Shown piece after piece: positions 46,253 to 55,335 of a stretch of DNA of 64,000 nucleotides. The stretch is taken from assembly GCF_001421765.1 (NCBI RefSeq), contig NZ_LMLA01000007.1, forward strand, positions 459,510 through 523,509, given 5' to 3'. The stretch comes from Sphingomonas sp. Leaf32 (GTDB taxonomy: Bacteria > Pseudomonadota > Alphaproteobacteria > Sphingomonadales > Sphingomonadaceae). A program made the position numbers and the translations under genes. Under the pieces are notes generated by a model that did not search any database, had not been told where the DNA came from, and saw nothing but the letters and a program-made list of their open reading frames with translations. Positions within the stretch are counted from its first letter, which is position 1; each line of letters opens with the position of its first letter.

Positions 46253-46843
46253 ATGCCGCAACTCGACCTCTTTGCCGCCGAACCGGGCCTGTCGGGGCTG
46301 ACCCATGCACCGGACGTGCTGTCGGCCGATCGGTTGGGCGCCCTGGCCGCCGCGATCGACGCCGCGCCGCTGGAACCGTTCCGGTTCCAGCAATGGACCG
46401 GACTGCGGCTGACCGCTTCCTATGGCTGGCATTATGATTTCGAGGCGGGGCGCGTCGGGCGGGCGGAACCGATGCCCGACTGGCTGTTGGCCGTTCGCGA
46501 CGTGGCGGCGCGCTTCGCGGGCGTGCCGGCCGGGGCGATGCTGCAGGCGCTGCTGATCCGCTACGATCCGGGCGCGGGGATCGGGTGGCATCGCGACCGG
46601 CCGGTGTTCGAGCATGTCGTCGGCCTGTCGATCGGCGCGCCGGCGACGCTGCGGTTCCGGCGGCGGGCGGCAGGCGGGTTCGACCGGTTCTCGCAAGCCC
46701 TGGCGGCGGGTGACGCCTATCACCTGACCGGCGATGCGCGGTGGGAGTGGGAACATGGCATCGCGCCGATGGCGGCGACGCGCTGGTCAATCACCTTTCG
46801 CAGCCTGACCGAGCGGTTCCGGCGGGAGATCGGCCTTGCGTGA
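46253..46843 (+). CDS. AlkB-like 2-oxoglutarate/Fe(II) dioxygenase
   Basis: The 196-residue protein has the jelly-roll iron site: His and Asp in GAGIGWHRDRPVFEHV, second His in EHGIAPM and the 2-oxoglutarate Arg in RWSITFRSL. The sequence QALLIRYDPGAGIGWHRDRP is the alphaproteobacterial AlkB-like type. It likely removes alkyl groups from DNA, RNA or protein. The 3' end overlaps the HIRAN gene by 8 bp, implying co-translation. Confidence 0.88.
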   Translation: MPQLDLFAAEPGLSGLTHAPDVLSADRLGALAAAIDAAPLEPFRFQQWTGLRLTASYGWHYDFEAGRVGRAEPMPDWLLAVRDVAARFAGVPAGAMLQALLIRYDPGAGIGWHRDRPVFEHVVGLSIGAPATLRFRRRAAGGFDRFSQALAAGDAYHLTGDARWEWEHGIAPMAATRWSITFRSLTERFRREIGLA

Positions 46844-47228
46844 ACTGAGCCTGCACGTGGTCGGCGCGGATTTTCCCAACCGGGGTGGGGGCAATCGCCG
46901 GTTCGAGATACTGCTGTGTACGCCGGGCGAGGCGGCGGTGCTGGTCCCCGAACCGCGCAACCCGGTCGATCCCCATGCGGTGATGGTGGTGAGCGCGCGC
47001 GGGGTACAGATCGGTTATCTGACCGCCGATCGCGCGGCGTGGATCGGGGCGATGCTGCGGCAGGGGCGCGCGGTCGCCGCGTTGTTCCAGCAGGCGACGC
47101 CGATGGGCGCGGCGATCCGGGTGGCGTTCGACGGCGCGGTGCCGGTGTTGCCGGGGGTGCAGGTGGTGGACGTGGAGCCGGAGCCGGACTTCTGGCCGGA
47201 CGACGTGCCGCCGGACGCGTGGGATTAA
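46836..47228 (+). CDS. HIRAN domain protein
   Basis: The 130-residue protein is a stand-alone HIRAN domain: LHVVGADFPNRGGGNRRFEI, LVPEPRNPVDPHAVMVVSA and IGYLTADRAAWIGAML. HIRAN domains bind DNA ends and stalled forks. The start appears to be TTG 46836 with GGGAGA upstream, inside the AlkB-like gene. The acidic tail PEPEPDFWPDDVPPDAWD is unusual in this basic proteome. The pairing with AlkB suggests a repair role. Confidence 0.8.
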   Translation: MRELSLHVVGADFPNRGGGNRRFEILLCTPGEAAVLVPEPRNPVDPHAVMVVSARGVQIGYLTADRAAWIGAMLRQGRAVAALFQQATPMGAAIRVAFDGAVPVLPGVQVVDVEPEPDFWPDDVPPDAWD

Positions 47229-47282
47229 GTCCGTTCCCCTTCTAACTCAAACGGGTTGGGTCGGGGGATTGGGGCAGGTACT

Positions 47283-47975
47283 CTAAAAACTACCCTGCAC
47301 GCTCGCCCCGCCGGGCAGGCCGGTGAACGGCAGCGTCGCCGCGCCGTCGCCGGTCAGGGCGAAGCGCAGCGAGCCGTCCTCGTCGATGGTCGCATCCATC
47401 AGCGTCTTGCGCCGCTGGTTGGCGGGGACCAGCCGCACGCGGGTCTGGGTGCCGATATGCTCGGCGGTCAGCAGCATGGCGGGGGTCGGCGTGGCGACAT
47501 TTCCCGGCTTCGTCACGCAGTTGCCCGGATCGATCGCGATGCGGCCCTCGGCCATGGCCGATCCGGCGATGGTCGACAGGACGGGCAGGTCGACCTGCCA
47601 CGTCGAATCGCAGGCGAAGGGCAGATTGGGTTGCAGCGCCGCCAGCAGCGAGGCGTCGGCCGATCCGCTCACCCGGTCAAGCCGCACCCCGCCGGGGCGG
47701 AGCAGTGCCTGGCCCCCCAGATCGGTATCGGCACCGGTGGCGGTCCAGTCGACCGCGAAGCCCAGGCTGGTCAGGCTGCGCAAGGGGGCGAAATGCCATT
47801 CGAGGCGGCTGCCCCCGGCGATGCCGACCTCGCCGTTCCACACCGTGCCGCCGACGCCGCTGCGCCAGTCGGTGTTGCCCGCGATCAGGCTGGCCGGCAG
47901 CGTCGCGATCATCGCGACGGCGAACGAGGCTATGCCGAGTGCTGCGAAGCGGATACTACGCCGACGTGCCAGCAA
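47283..47975 (-). CDS. gspN: type II secretion system protein N (GspN)
   Basis: About 230 residues: one N-terminal helix (about 8-30, ending ATLPASLIAG), then a beta-rich periplasmic domain with GVGGTVWNGEVGIAGGSRLE, WHFAPLRSL, FACDSTWQVDLPVL and a Gly-rich end. This matches GspN, an optional inner-membrane T2SS part. The start is uncertain: TTG 47975 gives MLARRRSIRF before the helix, while ATG 48056 would overlap the divergent neighbour by 63 bp. It is the only minus-strand gene in the Gsp-rich block here. Confidence 0.7.
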   Translation of the reverse strand: MLARRRSIRFAALGIASFAVAMIATLPASLIAGNTDWRSGVGGTVWNGEVGIAGGSRLEWHFAPLRSLTSLGFAVDWTATGADTDLGGQALLRPGGVRLDRVSGSADASLLAALQPNLPFACDSTWQVDLPVLSTIAGSAMAEGRIAIDPGNCVTKPGNVATPTPAMLLTAEHIGTQTRVRLVPANQRRKTLMDATIDEDGSLRFALTGDGAATLPFTGLPGGASVQGSF

Positions 47976-47992
47976 CCGGGAAGGACTCGACA

Positions 47993-49006
47993 ATGCGATC
48001 GCGGCGCTCGACGCTTGGACTGGTTCGCGATGCGGTGCTGCTGTCGTCGGTGGCATCGGTCGCGTCCCCCCTGATGGCTGCCAGGCGGGGCAAGCGCTCC
48101 GCCGCGTTGCTGGTTCCGCTGACCGGAGACCGCGCGGAGCTGGGCCTTAGCATACGCAATGCGGCGATGCTTGCCGAAACCGACGCGTCGGCGCTGGCCG
48201 TGCTCGATACCGGGGGCACGGCGGCAGGCGCGGCGAATGCGGCGCAGGCAGCGGTGAAGCGCGGGGCGGCGATGCTGTTGGGGCCGCTGTCGGCGGCGGA
48301 AACGCGCGCGGTCGCGGCGGCGGTCGTCGTGCCGGTCGTCGCGCTGACCAACGACGCGGCGGCGCGCGGAGGTCCGGCGTTCGTCTTCGGCATCACGCCC
48401 GCACAGGCGACGGCGGCGATCCTCGGCTATGCCCGGTCGCGCGGGGTGCGGCGGATCGTGGCGGTCGAAGACGGTACGCCATGGTCGCAGGCATCGGTCG
48501 CGGCGGCGCGGGCGAGCGAGGCCGATCTGGGGCTGGCCATCGTGCCGGTGACCGGCGCCACGCTGCCGCCCGGCGTCGAGGGCGATGCGGCGTTCGTGCC
48601 AGGGTCAGCGGTGGCGATCGCGCCGGTGCTCAAGAACCGGGGGATGCAGTTGCTGGCGACGATGCAGACGCTGGACTATCGCCCCGATGCGCTGACCGCG
48701 CTGGAGGGGGCGTGGATCGCCAGCCCGGACCCGACGAAGTTCGCGACCTTCGCCAGCGCCTATGCAGCGCGCAACGGCGGGCGGCCGGGCGCGATCGCCG
48801 CGCTGGGCAACGACGCGGCGCTGATCGCCAGGGCGTTGCGCGACAGCGACCAGATGACGCGCGAAGGCGTGCTGCGCGAGGCGGGCTTCGACGGCGTGAC
48901 CGGGCCGGTGCGGTTCCGATCGGACGGCAGCTGCGCGCGCGACTTCGCGATCCTCGTTCCCACCAACGGCGTGTACGAGAAGGTGGCGGAGAGCCGCGGG
49001 GCATGA
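47993..49006 (+). CDS. periplasmic-binding-protein-like protein (LpoA/ABC receptor type)
   Basis: The 337-residue protein has an export signal (MRSRRSTLGLVRDAVLLSSV to PLMA) and a type 1 periplasmic-binding fold: SAALLVPLTGDRAELGLSIR, GAAMLLGPLSAAETRAVAAA, VPVVALTNDAAARGGPAFVF and YRPDALTALEGAWIAS. Similar sequences are annotated as ABC receptors or penicillin-binding-protein activators. No ABC transporter is nearby. Its stop overlaps the gspJ start (ATGA), so it is made with the pseudopilins; it might help secretion parts through the cell wall, a speculation. AAGGA precedes the start. Confidence 0.75.
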   Translation: MRSRRSTLGLVRDAVLLSSVASVASPLMAARRGKRSAALLVPLTGDRAELGLSIRNAAMLAETDASALAVLDTGGTAAGAANAAQAAVKRGAAMLLGPLSAAETRAVAAAVVVPVVALTNDAAARGGPAFVFGITPAQATAAILGYARSRGVRRIVAVEDGTPWSQASVAAARASEADLGLAIVPVTGATLPPGVEGDAAFVPGSAVAIAPVLKNRGMQLLATMQTLDYRPDALTALEGAWIASPDPTKFATFASAYAARNGGRPGAIAALGNDAALIARALRDSDQMTREGVLREAGFDGVTGPVRFRSDGSCARDFAILVPTNGVYEKVAESRGA

Positions 49007-49536
49007 GCCGCGCGCGCGCCGGGGAGGGTGGCTTCACCCTGCTCGAACTGATGATCTCGCTGGGGCTGTTCGCGCTGATCGCGGTGGCGGGCCTTGCGCT
49101 GGTCGACAGCGTGATCGGGGTGGACGGGCGGACCGAGGCGCGGCTGGACCGCGTGGCAGACCTGCAGCGCGCGATGGTGGTGATCGCCAGCGACCTCGAC
49201 CAGATCGCGCCGGGGCCGATGGGCGGTGACGCGGCGGGGCTGCGGTTCCGGCGGGCCGCGCCGGGGCTGGGCGGGCCGCCGATCGGCGTCGGATACCGTG
49301 TGGCCGGGGGGCAGTTGCAGCGGGTGATCGACGGGCGGGCGCAGTTGGTGCTGGATCAGGTGAGCGCGGCGCACTGGCGCTATTTCGATGGCGGCTGGCG
49401 CGACAGCTGGCCGCCCGCGCCCGACCGTGCGCTCGACTGGCCGCGCGCGGTGGTGGTGGAGTTGCAGGTCGGCGGGCCGGGCGGCGGCAATCTGCGGCGG
49501 ATCGTCACGCTGCCGATACCGGCGAAGACGACATGA
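49003..49536 (+). CDS. gspJ: type II secretion minor pseudopilin GspJ
   Basis: The 177-residue protein has a prepilin signal cut before Phe in GEGGFTLLELMISLGLFALI, with Glu at +5, then a globular domain. It fits GspJ by length and by position before gspK. Minor pseudopilins cap the T2SS piston. Both ends overlap neighbours by 4 bp (ATGA). gspG, gspH and gspI are absent from the window. Confidence 0.82.
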   Translation: MSRARAGEGGFTLLELMISLGLFALIAVAGLALVDSVIGVDGRTEARLDRVADLQRAMVVIASDLDQIAPGPMGGDAAGLRFRRAAPGLGGPPIGVGYRVAGGQLQRVIDGRAQLVLDQVSAAHWRYFDGGWRDSWPPAPDRALDWPRAVVVELQVGGPGGGNLRRIVTLPIPAKTT

Positions 49537-50414
49537 CCCGGACAATCCCCGAGGGCGAACAGGGCATGATCCTGGTCAATGTGCTGATGTTCGTGGCGAT
49601 CGCCAGCGGGCTGGTCCTGCTGATGATAAACCGCGAGGAAGTGGCGCTCGACCGGTCGATCCGGTCGCGCGAGGCGTCGCGGGCGCTGGCGATCGTGCGG
49701 GGCGGCGAGTTGTCGGCATTGTCGGCGCTGCAACGCGATGCGCGGGTCGCGCCGGAGGCGGACTATCCCGGCGAGCCATGGGGTGCGATTAGCGAGAATG
49801 GAATCGCGATCGACGGCGGGACGTTCGACCTGGCGATCGCCGACGCCGAAGGGCGCTTCAACCTCAATTCGGTGCGGCGCGATCTGGACCCGATCCCGCA
49901 GCTGTTGTTCCTGCGCATCGCCAAGGCGGCGGGGATCGAGGAGGACAAGGCGGTCGCCGCCATCGCGCTGATCCGCGAACGCGGGCCGGTGCAGGACCTG
50001 CGGCCGCTGGCGGCGTTCCTGCCGGCCGAGCAGGCGCAGTTGCTGGCGCGGATGGTGACCGCGCTGCCGGGCGATACCGCGATCAACCTGAACGCGGCGA
50101 CACCGGAGCTGATGGCGGTGCTGTTCGAACCGGACAAGGCCGCCCGGCTGATCGCGATCCGCAATCGACAGGGCTATCTGTCGAAGGACGATCTGGCGCG
50201 CGAGGACCTGACGCTGCCCGGCGGCACGCGGTTCAAGTCGGACCATTTCTGGGTTCGCACCCGCGCGACGATCGGCGGCACGGTGCAGCAGGGCGCGACG
50301 CTGATCCAGCGGGTCGAGCGGAAAGAGGGCGCGCAGAGCGTGCCGGTCGCGGTGCCGGTGGAGCGGTGGCGCAATGCGGCGATACCGCCGGAAGTACCTG
50401 GATTGGTAGGGTAA
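49533..50414 (+). CDS. gspK: type II secretion minor pseudopilin GspK
   Basis: The 293-residue protein starts with a prepilin-type N-terminus (EGEQGMILVNVLMFVAIASG) and contains the GspK helix-hairpin-helix region: DAEGRFNLNSV, INLNAATPELMAVLF and IAIRNRQGYLSKDDL. It is the large minor pseudopilin that tops the GspI-GspJ-GspK tip. It overlaps gspJ by 4 bp and is the last gene of the unit; the 41-bp repeat begins at its stop codon. Confidence 0.9.
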   Translation: MTRTIPEGEQGMILVNVLMFVAIASGLVLLMINREEVALDRSIRSREASRALAIVRGGELSALSALQRDARVAPEADYPGEPWGAISENGIAIDGGTFDLAIADAEGRFNLNSVRRDLDPIPQLLFLRIAKAAGIEEDKAVAAIALIRERGPVQDLRPLAAFLPAEQAQLLARMVTALPGDTAINLNAATPELMAVLFEPDKAARLIAIRNRQGYLSKDDLAREDLTLPGGTRFKSDHFWVRTRATIGGTVQQGATLIQRVERKEGAQSVPVAVPVERWRNAAIPPEVPGLVG

Positions 50415-50453
50415 ATCGGCCAAAGTTCACGAAGTTCACACTTGCCGCGTTTT
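50413..50453. repeat. 41-bp repeat, copy 2 (tandem AAGTTCAC inside)
   Basis: Identical over 41 bp to 16925-16965. It starts within the TAA stop of gspK. The sequence after it (GTACGCGTTGCGTTGAAGTG) no longer matches copy 1. Confidence 0.75.
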
Positions 50454-50589
50454 TGTACGCGTTGCGTTGAAGTGGTGCGGCGGTGTCAAAGAGCGGGGGC
50501 GGAAAAGAGCCTGCGAGGATCGTCGCAGGGATGGCTGCAGTAGGAAAGCGGGAATGGCCGACTAAGGTAGAAAACGGACGTTGGCCTGC

Positions 50590-51006
50590 TCAGCGCCAGA
50601 TCGCCAGAAAGACTTGAATGTGCCGTTGGCGTCCGTCCTCGGTTGGTGTCGGCCATGGCCGCGCCTGTAGCCCAATCGCAACCCTACCCATAGGGACCTC
50701 ACTATTGTTCAAGTGGTCAAACACGACAGATGCCCGCTGCCTTTGCAAATTAGGCGGCCCGTCATTGGAAGGGTAGCTTTCGATCAGCATCAGACCACCA
50801 CAATGCTTTGCTTCCGATCGAACCGTGGCAAGCACCTCCCTATGCCATTCCGTAAGCTGTGCTGAGCCTCGCTTAAAAGTGAGCACGAATGGACCCGCGA
50901 AGCAGTGATCGTAAGGCGGGGGAGTGCCGGCTTGAGCCGACGCGAAATTCGCGACACACCCGGCCACCGTCACCAACGCGATGCAAAGTGCGTGCATCAT
51001 ATTCAT
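50590..51006 (-). CDS. secreted OmpA-like small protein, AT-richer than neighbours
   Basis: The 138-residue protein starts MNMMHALCIALVTVAGCVAN, a signal peptide likely cut after ASAQA. The rest resembles a compact OmpA-type domain: FKRGSAQLTEWHREVLATVR, then LMLIESYPSNDGPPNLQRQR and ASVVFDHLNNSEVPMGRVAI, although key peptidoglycan-binding residues are not obvious. GC content and codon use are lower than in flanking genes, suggesting more recent arrival. It stands alone, with a weak ribosome site. Confidence 0.6.
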   Translation of the reverse strand: MNMMHALCIALVTVAGCVANFASAQAGTPPPYDHCFAGPFVLTFKRGSAQLTEWHREVLATVRSEAKHCGGLMLIESYPSNDGPPNLQRQRASVVFDHLNNSEVPMGRVAIGLQARPWPTPTEDGRQRHIQVFLAIWR

Positions 51007-51067
51007 GACGAATAATCTAGCGGACGCCGGTGCGTCTGCAACTGGGCGATAGCCGCCACGACATCGC

Positions 51068-51451
51068 TTAATAGCCGATCCACGCATTCTCGATATGGCG
51101 AGGCGGGGTGCGGGGGGCGAGGAGGATGACGTCGATCCGCACGTCACAGCCTTGGGCATAGGTCGACGCTAATATCTCCGCCGCTGCTGCCACCCGCGCC
51201 AGCCGGCGTTCGTCGATCGCGTGGTCGAGGTCGGCGGCGGTCGCGCGGGTCTTTACCTCGACGAAGGCGACGATGTTCGCCTTGCGCGCGATCAGGTCGA
51301 CCTCGCCGGCCTTGGTGCGGATGCGGCGGGCGAGGATGCGCCAGCCCTTCAGCCGCAGCCACCAGCCGGCGATGCGCTCACCCCGGCGGCCGGCATCGTC
51401 GGCGGCGACGCGGGAGGCGCGCGAACGGGGGCGGGGCGGGCGGGCTAGCAC
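51068..51451 (-). CDS. YraN family (UPF0102) endonuclease-like protein
   Basis: The 127-residue protein has the YraN core with nuclease-fold residues: RRGERIAGWWLRLKGWRILA, RIRTKAGEVDLIARKANIVA (Glu/Asp) and FVEVKTRATAADLDHAID (EVK). The start is GTG 51451. The family folds like Holliday-junction resolvases; activity is unproven. The usual partner rsmI is not next to it. Confidence 0.85.
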   Translation of the reverse strand: MLARPPRPRSRASRVAADDAGRRGERIAGWWLRLKGWRILARRIRTKAGEVDLIARKANIVAFVEVKTRATAADLDHAIDERRLARVAAAAEILASTYAQGCDVRIDVILLAPRTPPRHIENAWIGY

Positions 51452-51487
51452 GCGCCGGTTGTGCCGCGCCCGGCCCGGCCCGGCAAG

Positions 51488-52558
51488 TCAGCGCATCAGG
51501 CCGGCTGCGCGCAATGCCTTTTCGATCGTGGCCTGTACGGTGCCGATGGGGCGGGGTTCGGGGGTGAGCCGTTCGAGCTTCGCGCCGCGCGGGGTGGGCT
51601 TGGCGGCAGGTTCGGCGGCGGCGGGCTGCTCGACGGTATCGACCAGGCCCCAGCCGCGCGCGATCTCCAGCGTGCTCGACAGGCCGACATCGAGCATGAA
51701 CGGGCCGGCATGGCCGATGCCGCTCGCCGGGTCGATCGGCACGCCGTGCCCCATGCCGGTGATGCGCCATTCCTCGACCAGCGCCTGCCCCTGCGCGTCG
51801 CACCATGCGCGTTGCGACCAGTTGGTGCCGTTGCGACCCTGCCGCGATTCCGCCGGCAGCGCGTGGACGCGGCGCCATTGGTCGACCAGCGCGTCGCTGT
51901 TGGCGATGACGACGGTGAGGTCGGCGGTGCCGTGCCAGACGGCGACGCGCGGCTTGGCGGGGGCGGGGGCGATGGCGAGCGCGTCGAGCGCCTTTTGTCC
52001 GCGCATCCGCTCCAGCGCGGCGCGGACGCCGATCGCGGTGCCATAGGGCAGGCCGCCGATGATCGCCCCGGCGGCGAAGCGTTCGGGCCACGTCGCCAGC
52101 ATCACTGCGGTCATCGCGCCGCCCGCCGACAGCCCGGTGATGAAGATGCGCGCCGGATCGATCGCGTGGGTAGCGACGACATGGTCGATCATCGCCGCGA
52201 TCGATTCCGCTTCACCGCCGGTCCGGGCGATGTCGGCGGCCTCGAACCAGTTGAAGCAGAGATTGGCATTGTTGGCGCGGCGCTGTTCGGGGAACAGCAC
52301 GGCAAAGCCCTGCGCATCGGCCAATGTCGACCAGCCGGTGCCGTGGTCATAGCCCGCCGCATCCTGCGTACAGCCGTGCAGCGCCACCACCAGCGCCGCA
52401 CCCGGTTTCAGGTCGACGGGGATGTAGACGCGCGCCCGCAGATTGCCGGGATCGGGCGCGAAGCCGGTCACATCGTGCAGGCGATCGGCAACGGCCGGTT
52501 TGGCCTGGGTGGCACGCATTCGCTGCAATTGCTGGATCGTATCGGAAAGGGCCGGCAT
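51488..52558 (-). CDS. PHB depolymerase-family esterase
   Basis: The 356-residue alpha/beta hydrolase has LVVALHGCTQDAAGYDHGTG (oxyanion region), nucleophile elbow FITGLSAGGAMTAVMLATWP, FPEQRRANNANLCFNWFEAA and a C-terminal His in GMGHGVPID. It fits the LpqC/PhaZ esterase family that cuts polyhydroxybutyrate or feruloyl and acetyl esters. ATG 52558 (MPALSDTIQQLQRM) is preferred; the frame extends 15 codons upstream. No signal peptide is seen, which would suit intracellular use. A phasin-like gene lies 3.3 kb away. Confidence 0.85.
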   Translation of the reverse strand: MPALSDTIQQLQRMRATQAKPAVADRLHDVTGFAPDPGNLRARVYIPVDLKPGAALVVALHGCTQDAAGYDHGTGWSTLADAQGFAVLFPEQRRANNANLCFNWFEAADIARTGGEAESIAAMIDHVVATHAIDPARIFITGLSAGGAMTAVMLATWPERFAAGAIIGGLPYGTAIGVRAALERMRGQKALDALAIAPAPAKPRVAVWHGTADLTVVIANSDALVDQWRRVHALPAESRQGRNGTNWSQRAWCDAQGQALVEEWRITGMGHGVPIDPASGIGHAGPFMLDVGLSSTLEIARGWGLVDTVEQPAAAEPAAKPTPRGAKLERLTPEPRPIGTVQATIEKALRAAGLMR

Positions 52559-52620
52559 GTCAGGAAACCTCGCTGTTCGCGACTTCGCATTCGGCCGCGT
52601 CATGTCCTAAGGATGGCGTT

Positions 52621-53122
52621 TCATGCTGCATTGCACAATGGGCGGTTCGAACGGAATTGCGTTCGGTGCAGTACCATCCGGACGGTCGGTACGGTGGTTC
52701 CGGTGGCGAGGCAGTCGCCCATCCGCCGTCCGGTTTCGGTGAAGCCGAACCTGACCAGCGCGCGGCCGGATGCCGGATTTTCGGCAAGATAGCCCGCGGT
52801 CATCGACATGCATCGATCGATTCAGGGGTGTCGATACCGAAAGACTCTCTCGTCACACCGGACTTGTTCCGGGGTCCCGCTTTCTTGGGTCGGGCGGAGG
52901 AGAAGCGGGACCCCGGGTCAAGCCCGGGGTGACGGGGAAAGGTAGGGATTTCCTTCACGACTAACCGTGGGTCGCGCGGTAGAAATGCGGCACCCGCGCC
53001 AGCCGCCGTGCTATCTCCGCATCGCCACAGACGCGGACGATGGCGTCGCCGCCGCGGGCGTACGGACGGCGCAGCGTGAGCGGCGTGGCATGGAGAGCGG
53101 GACGATCGAAAAAGCGCGTCAT
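52621..53122 (-). pseudogene. GNAT acetyltransferase gene broken by a REP pair
   Basis: The N-terminal part (MTRFF from 53122, then [20 protein letters not shown] and ARRLARVPHFYRATHG, stop at 52961) looks like the start of a RimJ-type acetyltransferase. The C-terminal part (52809-52621, GYLAENPASGRALVRFGFTE then TTVPTVRMVLHR) looks like the end of the same protein. Between them lie a REP pair and a loss of roughly 80 residues including the acetyl-CoA site. It cannot make an active enzyme. Confidence 0.72.
52851..52934. repeat. REP-type inverted pair (family A) within the acetyltransferase remnant
   Basis: CGTCACACCGGACTTGTTCC pairs with GGTCAAGCCCGGGGTGACG ending 52934; inner GTCCCGCTT/AAGCGGGAC arms match those at 18895 and 22789. 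It lies between the two halves of the GNAT pseudogene. Confidence 0.85.
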
Positions 53123-53190
53123 GTGAGACGTCGTACCGGGGCGACCGGCGGGCCGCCAGCGCGGCGAGATATCGATGTGTGACAATCCAA

Positions 53191-53267
53191 TGGTCGGGGA
53201 GAGAGGATTCGAACCTCCGGCCCCTGCCTCCCGAAGGCAGTGCTCTACCAGGCTGAGCTACTCCCCG
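53191..53267 (-). tRNA. tRNA-Pro (anticodon CGG)
   Basis: The 77-nt cloverleaf reads on the minus strand from CGGGGAGTAGCTCAGCCTGG. The anticodon arm is CTGCC-TTCGGGA-GGCAG, giving anticodon CGG for codon CCG. The T arm has GGTTCGAATCC. The acceptor CGGGGAG pairs with CTCCCCG and the CCA end is encoded. Confidence 0.95.
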
Positions 53268-53425
53268 ACGGAGTATCGACAAGGCCGCGAAAGGCGCCTG
53301 CCGTTGCTTGGAGGCGCGCCTATAGCGGGCGGTTTCGGGGTCTGCAAGCGGGATTCGCATGTCCGCCTGTTTGGCTTTGGCGGGGAAGCTGCTAGGGGCG
53401 CTTGCATCCTACTCTTTTCGATTGT

Positions 53426-55240
53426 GTGACCGTGGCCACTCCGCTCGACAAACTGCGTAATTTCTCGATCATCGCCCATATCGACCATGGCAAGTCGACG
53501 CTGGCCGACCGGCTGATCCAGCGGACCGGCGGCTTGGCCGAGCGCGAGATGTCGGCGCAGGTGCTCGACAACATGGACATCGAAAAGGAGCGCGGCATCA
53601 CCATCAAGGCGCAGACCGTGCGCCTGGAATGGAAGGGCCATGTCCTGAACCTGATGGACACGCCGGGCCATGTCGACTTCGCGTACGAAGTGTCGCGCAG
53701 CCTCGCGGCGTGCGAGGGCGCGCTGCTGGTGGTCGATGCGGCGCAGGGGGTCGAGGCGCAGACGCTGGCCAATGTCTATCAGTCGATCGAGCATGACCAT
53801 GAGATCATTCCGGTCATCAACAAGATCGACCTGCCCGCCGCCGAACCGGAACGGGTGAAGACCGAGATCGAGGACATCATCGGCATCGACACGGCGAACG
53901 CCGTGCTGGCGTCGGCCAAGTCGGGGATCGGCATCGACGAAATCCTCGACGCGATCGTCGCCCATATCCCGCCGCCCAAGGGCGACATCGACGCGCCGCT
54001 CAAGGCGATGCTGGTCGACAGCTGGTACGATCCGTATCTGGGTGTCGTCATCCTGATCCGCGTGATCGACGGATCGATCCGCAAGGGCCAGCAGATCAAG
54101 TTCATGAACGCGGACACGACGCATCTGGTCGACCGGGTGGGCGCGTTCCGGCCGAAGATCGAGCAACTGTCCGATCTGGGACCGGGCGAGATCGGCTTCA
54201 TCACCGCGCAGATCAAGGAAGTGGCGCAGACGATGGTCGGCGACACGATCACCGACGCCAAGCGCCCGACCGCGGAAGCGCTGCCGGGGTTCAAGGAAGT
54301 GCAGTCGGTGGTGTTCTGCGGCCTGTTCCCGGTCGATGCCGCCGATTTCGACAAATTGCGCGAATCGATCAGCAAGCTCAGGCTGAACGATGCCAGCTTT
54401 ACGTTCGAGATGGAAAGCTCGGCGGCTTTGGGCTTCGGCTTCCGCTGCGGGTTCCTGGGCCTGCTGCATCTGGAGATCATTCAGGAGCGACTGACGCGCG
54501 AATATGACCTCGACCTCATCACCACCGCGCCGTCGGTGGTGTACCAGATCGAGCTGACCCATCCCGATCCGGCCGGCATCACGCAGATCGACCTGCACAA
54601 CCCGGCGGATATGCCCGACGTCAACAAGATCAAGACGATCAGCGAGCCGTGGATCCAGGCGACGATCTATGTCCCCGACGAATATCTGGGAGGCATATTG
54701 AAACTGTGTCAGGACCGGCGCGGCATCCAGATGAACCTGACCTATGTCGGCGGGCGGGCGCAGGCGGTGTACGAACTGCCGCTCAACGAGGTCGTGTTCG
54801 ATTTCTACGATCGGCTGAAGTCGCTGTCGAAGGGCTATGCCAGCTTCGATTATGAACAGATCGGATACCGCGAGGGTGACCTCGTCAAGATGAGCATCCT
54901 CGTCAACGAGGAGCCGGTCGACGCGCTTTCGATGATCGTCCATCGCGGCACCGCCGAGACGCGCGGACGCGGCATGGTCGAGCGGTTGAAGGAACTGATC
55001 CCGCGCCACCTGTTCAAGATTCCGATCCAGGCGGCGATCGGCGGCAAGGTGATCGCGCGCGAGACGATCAGCGCGATGCGCAAGGACGTGACCGCCAAAT
55101 GCTATGGTGGCGACGCCAGCCGCAAGCGCAAGCTGCTGGACAAGCAGAAGAAGGGCAAGGCGAAGATGCGCGAGTACGGCTCGGTCAGCATCCCGCAGGA
55201 AGCGTTCATCGCCGCGCTGCGGATGGGCGACGACAACTGA
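53426..55240 (+). CDS. lepA: elongation factor 4 (LepA), ribosomal back-translocase GTPase
   Basis: The 604-residue translational GTPase has G1 [15 protein letters not shown]2 [11 protein letters not shown]3 DTPGHVDF, G4 NKID and G5 SAKSGIG, then domains II-V and the LepA-specific C-terminus ([20 protein letters not shown]). It binds the ribosome and helps translation under stress or during assembly. The start is uncertain among GTG 53426, GTG 53432 and TTG 53402; family alignment favours a start a few residues before [13 protein letters not shown] strong terminator follows. Confidence 0.96.
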   Translation: MTVATPLDKLRNFSIIAHIDHGKSTLADRLIQRTGGLAEREMSAQVLDNMDIEKERGITIKAQTVRLEWKGHVLNLMDTPGHVDFAYEVSRSLAACEGALLVVDAAQGVEAQTLANVYQSIEHDHEIIPVINKIDLPAAEPERVKTEIEDIIGIDTANAVLASAKSGIGIDEILDAIVAHIPPPKGDIDAPLKAMLVDSWYDPYLGVVILIRVIDGSIRKGQQIKFMNADTTHLVDRVGAFRPKIEQLSDLGPGEIGFITAQIKEVAQTMVGDTITDAKRPTAEALPGFKEVQSVVFCGLFPVDAADFDKLRESISKLRLNDASFTFEMESSAALGFGFRCGFLGLLHLEIIQERLTREYDLDLITTAPSVVYQIELTHPDPAGITQIDLHNPADMPDVNKIKTISEPWIQATIYVPDEYLGGILKLCQDRRGIQMNLTYVGGRAQAVYELPLNEVVFDFYDRLKSLSKGYASFDYEQIGYREGDLVKMSILVNEEPVDALSMIVHRGTAETRGRGMVERLKELIPRHLFKIPIQAAIGGKVIARETISAMRKDVTAKCYGGDASRKRKLLDKQKKGKAKMREYGSVSIPQEAFIAALRMGDDN

Positions 55241-55280
55241 GGGCGGCGGCGCGCCGCCCGCGCCGTCATCGCCATACGAA

Positions 55281-55314
55281 AAGGGCCGGCGCTGCGACAG
55301 CGCCGGCCCTTTTT
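55281..55314. terminator. rho-independent terminator, bidirectional
   Basis: A 12-bp GC stem GGGCCGGCGCTG-CGA-CAGCGCCGGCCC is followed by TTTTT on the plus strand and preceded by AAAA, so it can stop both lepA and the small minus-strand gene. Confidence 0.93.
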
Positions 55315-55335
55315 GCGTTGCTTGGGAGCAGAACC

